From Cheilinus undulatus (taxonomy: Eukaryota > Chordata > Actinopteri > Labriformes > Labridae): a stretch of 64,000 nucleotides of DNA. The notes under the pieces were generated by a model, which saw nothing but the letters and a program-made list of their open reading frames with translations, did no database searches and was not told the DNA's origin. The position numbers were made by a program, and so were the translations under genes. How positions within the stretch are numbered: position 1 is the first letter of the stretch; each line of letters opens with the position of its first letter. This document shows positions 34,313-64,000 of this stretch, in pieces. Where the stretch lies: NCBI RefSeq assembly GCF_018320785.1, contig NC_054870.1, forward strand, positions 3,477,199 through 3,541,198. Reading direction: 5' to 3'.

Positions 34313-35330
34313 ATCTCTCTCATAGGTCCAGTAAAGTCTTGAGCAGTGTTCTTAGACCAATAACAAAATCATTAGTTCTAATTCACAAGAAAATCACGAT
34401 AAACCAGGATCAAGCTGGTGCAATATCGTCTGCTGTTTTTGCCACATGACAGCATGTCAATAAAACCACATTTTCCAGTGCAATCAGTTAGCGTGGAAAG
34501 TGTGATTTTTAATCTTCACTTTAGTTTTTGTTTGATGTCCATAGGCCAAGTGAAACAGGAAATACAATCATTTGAATTTGATTAACATTTGTTTTACACG
34601 TAGGGGAAAGGACTGGCACTGGTCATTTTTTCATAATTTTTGCATTTTGTAATTTCTTTTAAAAATTACAATATATACTGTTTTGAATAACAATTTAAGA
34701 AAAATCTTTTTGATGGGGAGGGGCTAATGCTGTAAGCTAAACTAAAAAAGAAATAGTCTTCATTTCATAAAGTTGAGGTAGTGCAAAAAAAAGTTACCAA
34801 ACATTAGAATGATCTACATGTTCTGAGTGGTTTATATTGTCAAAAGAAAAGTACTGACAAAATGGCAAAATACCCGTGGACCTCTAAGGGTTAAATAAAT
34901 CATTTGAATCTGTAAATCTTATAATTAGTCTTATTTTAACTATTTAATACAGACATTACCCACCACTGGCTACTTAATCACTTTTCCTATCTTAAGTTTG
35001 ACCAAGATTTTGAATAAGAATTTGTGAGTAAGAAGGGGCTTTGTTCTTAAGCCGGGTAAAATAACTAACTATTAATTTATCGAAAAGGTGGTGCACAGGG
35101 CCTCCACAATTCAGGCAAGTTTCCTAGCCAGTCAATAACACATCAAAATGAATAGTAATTGTGTTATCCTTGCTGATTTTTGGCAAATTATTTCAGTATT
35201 ATTTTCAGTAGGACACAAATACCTTATGTTTACTTAAAACCAAGTGATTTGGAAACTTGACAGGGTAACAGGCTGTTTTAAATACGCCTTATTAACTGAC
35301 GATGGATTACTACATTTCCGGGTGACTGGT
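34313..35330. other. Intergenic stretch without recognised features
   Basis: AT-rich sequence between repeat copies. No coding frame longer than chance, no splice-flanked exon and no repeat end was seen. Confidence 0.5.
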
Positions 35331-35333
35331 ATA

Positions 35334-35935
35334 TATGTTAACCTTGCAAAGCTCATGGATCCGCCCGTTCCCATGTTTCTCAGTGGTGAATCCATCTTGC
35401 AAAGCTCCCGTGTGAACCGTTGGGCCCAGTTAGAAAGTGACAGGACCAATCAGTGACGAGGGGCAGTACTTTCGGGCGTGGTGGAGTCGTGAAATAAGCA
35501 AGCAGCAGCAAGAATCAGGTGCGGTTATGGAGGAAGAGCTTAGTGTGGATGCTGCTAAAGCGCCAGTTTTATCAGAACTTGATGACTTTTCATCATTAAA
35601 ATAAGAACAAAGAACAGCAGTGAGTTGTTTTCTTTTCAAATACGACAAAAGTCGAGTACTGACATGTCTACAGTCACCATATGCAGTTCTCTATGGAGTT
35701 CATTCCTCGTGGCGGCGCACGTGCACCTCGGTAGCGGCTACAACGTCACATGTTTTGTTGCTCTGATTGGCCCATTAAGATGTGATAGACAGAACATTCA
35801 TCCAATCACTCTCCGAGTTTTTTTTCAAAGGCTCTGCCCTTTTCCAAACGCTGTCTATCAGTGGTTTTTCCAGATGGATGTGTGTAACAAACCCATCTGG
35901 AATGTACCACCTGCACAGGTACATTTTTGATGGGA
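35334..35935. repeat. Interspersed repeat, possible helicase-type ORF remnant
   Basis: The part at 35334-35476 is the reverse complement of 13588-13740. The part at 35740-35890 matches 59950-60080 in reverse, including a CCAGATGGATGTG inverted repeat. Between them, ATG 35527 opens MEEELSVDAAKAP, followed by a stop inside LK-stop-EQRTAV. That style recalls the start of RecQ-like helicase ORFs of fish repeats, but this is only a guess. Confidence 0.45.
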
Positions 35936-36049
35936 TGAGGCAAAATAGAAAATGTCCTGGGAATTACAATTTAAAATTTGGATTTTCAGAATAGGCTTGA
36001 ACTTGCATAATGCTTTTTTTGTCTTCTGACTAAACTAAAGGCTTAGATT

Positions 36050-36600
36050 CACATGGTGGTGGCAGAGGCTGCTACATAAAGTGTAACTAACATTTATACA
36101 GTAATATGCCACTTATACAGCAGGAGCTTAGAGCTCAGAGTCTGCCCAAGGACTCCCTGAAATATGGCTGTAAGAGCTGAGAATCAAAACCCCAACCTTC
36201 TGGTTTAGGGACAACCAACTGCATCATAAGGCCTAGCTACTCCATGGACATCATGGATAATGGATGGTAAATGATGGACTCAAGCTTGCGTAGCACTTTT
36301 CTTATCTGACTAGTCAAAGTGGTTTCTACACTTTAACACATTCACACCCATACACTCCAGATTATCACAGTGATAGTGAAGTGGCCATCAGTACTAACTA
36401 ACCCCATTCATGCTTCATCCATACCTTCACATGCCACTGACAGCAGGGGGAGCACTTTGGGAGTAAATGTCTCTCCCAGGAGCACATCGACATGTGAATG
36501 CAGGAGCTGGGGATCAAAGCCACGACCTTCTGGTTGAACGCTGATCAACTCTTCTCGCTGGATCAAAGACGCCATGATCAGCCATGCTGAAGAGGAAGGG
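36050..36600. repeat. Two diverged copies of an abundant fish repeat
   Basis: Both 36055-36240 and about 36260-36570 contain the series gctgctac, ggagc..g, AACCTTCTGGTT-like and ATCAAA-like words in the same order. The second contains CACATTCACACCCATACAC-like and GGGGATCAAAGCCACGACC words. They are non-coding; the family name is unknown to me. Confidence 0.5.
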
Positions 36601-37291
36601 ACCCTGCAGGTAGTTGTCAGCTTACAGTTCATCAGCCAGCACCTGTGATGATATGGGTACATGAGTATACAGGGCATGGTAACCTGCACATTTGTGAAAG
36701 CATCACTATCACTAACTGATAAATACAGGTATATGAACATGTATACAGCACTACGACAATGCTTAATCAAAATAAAGAAACACATTCTGCATGTATTTTA
36801 ATAGTGAGACTCAATAGTTAAATATGAATTGGCCTGATGATGACTGAACATGTCATTGACTGGAAATGCTACAGTGTAAAAGTCAAAAGAGTGAATATAT
36901 CAAGCAGAAACTGGGAAATTAGTCTATTAATTTTCAGAGAACTGAGCAGAGTGTTTCTGCATCAAATTCAAAATGGGCCTTTAATTTTCCAAAAACAATA
37001 AAAATGTATCCAATAATACATTTATGTTGTATAACTCTGATATAAAGCATCCAAAAACATGTTTTAACTGAAGTTATTGATCATTTAAAAAATAAAAACA
37101 CAATATTGCAATACAAGTTTCTTTAGATTTGTTTAATTATGCCCTGTTAATCAGATTTATGTGTCATGGCTACAACTGAAGTCATGAAAATGATCATTGA
37201 AAAATGTGATTGGAAGAACGAAGAATTATTTCGATTACTATAGCAAGAATAAAGTTCCATCATTCACACAGCTGTCTGACGACAGAAAAGT

Positions 37292-37850
37292 CATGACTTT
37301 TTATCTCATAGATTTCAACTTTTTATCTCATAATTTTAACTTTCTTATAATTGTGACTTATCTCACAATTTTAACTTTTTATCTTATTATTTTAACTTTC
37401 TTACAGTTATCACTCTTATAATTATGACTTTTTATCTCATTTCACTTTTTATCTCATAATTCTGATTTTGTAGTTATGACTTTTTATCTGATAATTTTGA
37501 CTTTTTATCTGAAAATTTCAACTTTTTATCTTATAACTCTGATTTTTCTCTTAATTTCAACATTGTATCTCATAATTATGACTTTTTATCTCATAATTTA
37601 ATTTTTTTTCTCATTATGATTTTCTAAATCTTATTATTTCGACTTTTTATCTCAATTTTAACTTTTTTATCTTATAATTTTGACATTTTATCTCGTAATT
37701 TAGACTTTGTAGTTCATGACTTTTTATCCCATAATTTTTTCTTTTTACCTTATAATTACGACTTTTTATCTCATGATTTTAACTTTTTGTCATATTGTTG
37801 TGACTTTTTATATCATAGTTTCGAGTTTTTATCTCGTAATTTTGACTTAA
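37292..37850. repeat. About 20-bp degenerate satellite, roughly 560 bp
   Basis: Repeats of a CTTTTTATCTCATAATTTTA-like unit with variable spacing, about 25 units. It is pyrimidine-rich on the + strand and lies 700 bp upstream of the pcca start. Confidence 0.85.
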
Positions 37851-38464
37851 GGTTCTTTTTCTTTTTAATTGCTTAACTTCCACATTTTTTAAAGTAGCAG
37901 AAATGGGCTTCCATAGCTCAGGGATGAATTTTTCCAATACACCATTTAATTCTAAATGAAAGGAATTCAGAAGAGAGACTTAACTGTGGAAGGAATGAAT
38001 CGTGTACTCCTCAGTTTTCCCAGCGTCTCTCCCGTTTTTCAGCTGTGCTCCCTGCTCTGCCCGGTCGATCCTCACGGTCCCTAAATGCACCGTAGCCCTG
38101 ACTCATGACCAGACCGGTTAACGGTTGTGTACGTTCTCCTCTGCTGCAGCGTCTTCTCGTGCACGTTCGACTCCACTTTTCGCACCTGTGATTAAAAAAA
38201 GCCCTTCACAGCCAGCATACCAATCCGCACCTGCATCATGTGTGATTAGTCTGCAGGTGTGGCGATTAAACCACAAAGCTGGACCCCCCCGCCTCCCCAC
38301 AAACACACACACCCACTGACTGCTGGGATTTTTCGCTCATGTTTCTGATGGACTGTTGTTTTTTAAGTGTGAGACACGTTTGTACCATGAGGACAGTGGT
38401 TCACCGAGTTTAGAGGCGGTGTACAAGCCTGCAGCTAAATCCTCCTCCGCGTGGCTGTAGCAGG

Positions 38465-38527
38465 ATTGGCTGCACGTACTGGGGCGGCGCGACCCCAGCC
38501 CCCTGTCACTTAAACGTCATTACGTCA
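38465..38527 (+). promoter_or_regulatory. Core promoter elements of pcca
   Basis: An inverted CCAAT word (ATTGG, 38465-38469), a GC box (GGGGCGG, 38481-38487) and two overlapping CRE/ATF-like words in ACGTCATTACGTCA (38514-38527) lie 33-95 bases before the pcca ATG. There is no TATA box. This fits a housekeeping promoter. Binding is inferred from the words only. Confidence 0.5.
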
Positions 38528-38559
38528 GTGGCTTGGCTGAGCGTCACAATCGATCAAAC

Positions 38560-61042
<22,483 letters not shown>

Positions 61043-61217
61043 GTAACGAAACAACTCAAACACAAAAACACAAAGCTTAACCTCCTCCACCCCAGCCTCC
61101 TCCTTTTAGCATAAAGCCTGTTGCACCCTGATATTCAGTTTCATGCAACTATGAATTGCTGTTGAACTTATTTTATTGTATTCAGTATGCATTGTCATTA
61201 ATTTATCTAACCATATG

Positions 61218-61235
61218 GGGGGGGGGGGGGGGGTT
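61218..61235. repeat. Poly-G tract
   Basis: An uninterrupted run of about 18 G in the last pcca intron of the window. A shorter 12-G run is at 49361-49372. Length is likely polymorphic and prone to sequencing error. Confidence 0.8.
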
Positions 61236-61491
61236 CTAGCCATGCATTCCCTGGAAATACAAAGCCTGCTGCTAGACTAACCCAGGGAGCATCTTTAGAG
61301 CAGAACCTTCAACTAAAACTCTAGATCTATTTTGCAGTATAACGGTAAAATGTCTGATGAGAGTGTTCCTGACTGAAACATAAAAATTAAGTACAGCAAA
61401 AAAGTCCTTTCAGTAATAAAAAAATTAAATACAGTTTAAATGAATGAAAGTGTAACATTTAGGTGCCAGTGTATTAGTAAGTGGTGACTTA

Positions 61492-62369
61492 GGGTGAACT
61501 CACACTAGGCCATCTGTACCGTGCCGTATTCTAACCGTGCTGAAGCCCATTTGACCTCCTCCCCTGTCCCCCCTTTGGCCCGCACTCAAACTGCTCAACA
61601 CATCCAGGCTTAGATTTATATCACAGGAGTTATTTCAGCTGAGGGATTAGTAGCGACATTAACTTTCCAGAGCCCAGTGAGGAGAGAGAGAGAGAAAGCG
61701 GTTCATAGCGGAGAGTTATCGTTCACAGCATATAATCTGGAGCCTGATCAGAGTTCCAAGCACTTCTGCTGAATGAAACCTGGACTTTTTAACTCATATG
61801 AGCCCCTACAGTCATTCATCTGCGTGTCCTTATACTATCTGAATTCCCTTGGCATTCCTTTATGTGCCACGAACTGTGCCTTTTCTCAGCGTAATCCTGG
61901 ATTCCTCGTGCACCAAACAAGCTCTCATGTGTCCAGAACAGGATTAAATGTTCAGTTAAAAGTTTTTTTTTGCCGTGACAAGAGCAATTTTAACCATCTG
62001 ATGAGAGCTGGAGGTGAAAACGCCTCAGGATTAATAAATGATGCTCTGTTCAAATGTAAGCGATCAAGATCCCACTTTCACTTCTTGGTGACATGAAATA
62101 GAATTAGAAGTAAGTTAATTCAGTGGATGATAGTTTGGCATTGTAATTTTATAATAACAGAGGTTAAATCAGACACGTCACATTCCCGTGCTTGTGCTCC
62201 TTCATTTGCATCCGTGCCGTGCCTAGGCCCACCTCATCCATCCGTGCCGGGGCCGCGAAGCGTGTAGCGCCGAAGCACGGAGCGATTGCACTCACACTGG
62301 CCAAACATACCAGACTTTAGGCTGAAACGGGCCCCGGCATGGTACTGATGGCCTAGTGTGAGTACACCC
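61492..62369. mobile_element. PIF/Harbinger-like non-autonomous element
   Basis: 878 bp with inverted ends GGGTGAACTCACACTAGGCC and GGCCTAGTGTGAGTACACCC (one mismatch), flanked by TTA (61489-61491 and 62370-62372), the 3-bp target typical of Harbinger. The 107-codon frame at 61773-62096 inside it has no family likeness. Confidence 0.82.
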
Positions 62370-62549
62370 TTAAATATTATAGTGTGCAGAAAACAAGACA
62401 AATCAGTCTTTTAGAACAACTGTGCAGCTGAAATACTTTAGTCTGCTTTAGTCCTCATGTCTGTTATCATTGATTTCATTGAGGCAAGTTGTAAGAGGGT
62501 AGGGGTAACTGGCTAAGAGTCCTTGCACTGATACTTCTGAACAGGATTT

Positions 62550-63350
62550 GTGGTCTGTTGCTTAAATGCCAGCGGCCTGAATAGTTAGGCTTTTCACCTA
62601 AGAGGTCAACGGAGAGCCGCATCCCAGCACTCCGGGTCCATACTGTGCTTTTGGGAATTCAGTAGAGGGTTGCTTGCAGCCTGTTGACTTTCAGAAGGAG
62701 TTCGACTCAGTCAGTCAGTCAGTCAGTCAGATGCCTCTGGAGGATTCTGGAGCTCTGTGGAATCCCACATTTTCTCATCCAGCTGATGTCTGCCCTACAT
62801 TCTCGTTCAGAGTGCTGGGAAGTATGGTGGCTGACTTCTTCCCTCTTGATTCAGGGTTTGAGGCAGGGAGATGTCTTAGCGCTTACACTCTTAAGTACTT
62901 GTATAGACTGGATAATGTGGCGGGTCATAGGGGCAGCAAACAGGGGAGTGTCATTTGCTGGATTTTGCTAATGATGTTATCCTTGCAGAGACTGCCATCA
63001 AATCTCAACAGTGAGAATGTGGAAGTTGTGGAGCAGTTCACCTACCTTGGCAGCATGATCATCTCGTATCTGAGCATATGGATGAAAGTCAGTCAGTCGT
63101 TGGTCAATCTGGTCTTATTATACTCTTGTGAGGATTGGACGCTGACTGATGGCTAGAAGCACCATCTCGACTCCTTTGTTGCACCTTCTCTTCTGTGGAT
63201 TTTTGGGTATCACTGGCAAGACTGTGATGCTGAAGTACTTCAGGAGAGCAGGGATGGGAAGTCAGTTGCCATGTTGTGCTTTCCTGGGCCTGATCCAGCA
63301 CCCTGCATGTTGGGTGTCTAGGACCCAGTGGGCTGTACAGGACATCTGGG
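62550..63350 (+). mobile_element. LINE reverse-transcriptase remnant (RTE-like)
   Basis: Degraded RT text in order: DFQKEFDSV (palm motif A style), SGFEAGRCLSAYTL/GLRQGDVLALTL in two frames, NVEVVEQFTYLGSMI, LVLLYSCEDWTLT and a LDSFVAP-like stretch after 63160. A SVSQ microrepeat (CAGT)n sits at 62710-62730. Frames change several times and the FADD box is broken. A hAT element splits its tail. Confidence 0.7.
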
Positions 63351-63360
63351 GGATACCTGG

Positions 63361-63756
63361 CAGGGCTGGGAAATTAATCGAAAATTAGATTAAATCGCAA
63401 TATGGCCTGCCACAGTTTTCAATCACAAAATAAAATACCAGTTTTAAAGGGTTTTTTTTTTCCAGCAGAGATGTTGTGCATGACATATGCAATCATTCAG
63501 GTGCCATTTTTAGAATAGTCTACAAAAAAATCCTTCCTTCTTAATTATTTACCTTTTTCTTGGTAAATATGAAAACAATTCATATCCAATTGGCAATACG
63601 AGTCAAAATCAATAGAATGCAATATTTTTTAAAGAATTGCTCAGCCCTTGTTTAGGAATAAAAGAAAGTTGAGGATTAATCGCATATTAAATTGCAATCG
63701 CAATATTGGGGGAAAAAAATTGCAATTAGATTCTTTTGAAAAATCGTTACGCCCTA
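63361..63756. mobile_element. hAT MITE with perfect target duplication
   Basis: 396 bp with ends CAGGGCTGGGAAATTAATCG and AAATCGTTACGCCCTA, flanked by ATACCTGG at 63353-63360 and 63757-63764. It is the shortest complete member of the family also seen at 18717-21072. Confidence 0.9.
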
Positions 63757-63764
63757 ATACCTGG

Positions 63765-64000
63765 AGAGATTGGGCATGGGTCTGGTGCAGGCATGGATGA
63801 TGGCCACCAGGAGGCCAGTGCAGAACATGTGGTGAGCTGCTAAACAGGCATATGCCTCCATGCCTGACCTATAACCCTACAGGAAGCTGACCTTGGGCCA
63901 TAGCTAGTGGAATCTCACATCCTTTTGGTGGCAGCTCTACATTTGATTTGTACGTCTCGTTCCTGTTTCTTAAACTGTGCTCCTTTTTTTGCTCAGTTCA
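63765..64000. other. Right edge of window, LINE tail and unassigned sequence
   Basis: The first 60 bases (GGCATGGGTCTGGTGCAGGC region) continue the RTE-like remnant. Nothing else is recognised. Remaining pcca exons should lie further right. Confidence 0.4.

Noticed and set aside
61773..62096. 107-codon frame
   Set aside because: It lies inside the Harbinger-like element and shows no transposase or other family features.

Overview
This window looks like nuclear genomic DNA from a ray-finned (teleost) fish. It has vertebrate genes split by GT-AG introns, AT-rich introns, and a dense load of fish-type repeats: sushi-like Ty3/Gypsy elements, Tx1/L1-like and other LINEs, hAT, Kolobok-like, PIF/Harbinger-like and Tc1/mariner elements, and a tRNA-derived SINE. 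The species cannot be told from the sequence. No bacterial, viral or CRISPR system is present.

Region by region. (1) 1-2870, + strand: exons of a tektin-family (TEKT1-like) axonemal gene that looks dead. It has a mutated splice donor, an in-frame stop, and an eroded exon where the tektin signature should be. (2) 3140-8000, - strand: a LINE endonuclease fragment split by a Ty3/Gypsy retrotransposon that still has its 5-bp target duplication. The LINE itself lies in the last exon of (3), a Mix/Sebox-type homeobox gene (7990-9971, - strand) with two in-frame stops, apparently a second pseudogene. (4) 10431-16720: a second, deleted Gypsy element and a truncated Tx1/L1-like LINE, ending at a 21-bp tandem array. 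(5) 17642-29470, + strand: a two-exon zic-family transcription factor gene (ZIC4/5-like), with an intact reading frame and a 10.7-kb intron full of nested transposons. (6) 29471-38050: intergenic DNA made mostly of hAT-type elements, a SINE and a low-complexity satellite. (7) 38560-61042, + strand: the first 20 coding exons of pcca (propionyl-CoA carboxylase alpha subunit). All are in frame, and the biotin-carrier end lies beyond the right edge. (8) 61043-64000: a pcca intron with a Harbinger-like element, LINE reverse-transcriptase remnants and a small hAT.

The zic and pcca genes look functional and unrelated in role: one is a developmental zinc-finger regulator, the other a mitochondrial enzyme of propionate catabolism. 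ZIC5-ZIC2 lie beside PCCA on human chromosome 13, so their closeness here fits conserved synteny. The left third looks like a zone of gene decay with layered transposon insertions. I did not find a clearly new biological system. The best leads are the two adjacent pseudogenes, a shared 21-bp repeat family that forms a long foldback element, a zic protein with altered finger spacing, and an orphan exon-like segment in a pcca intron.
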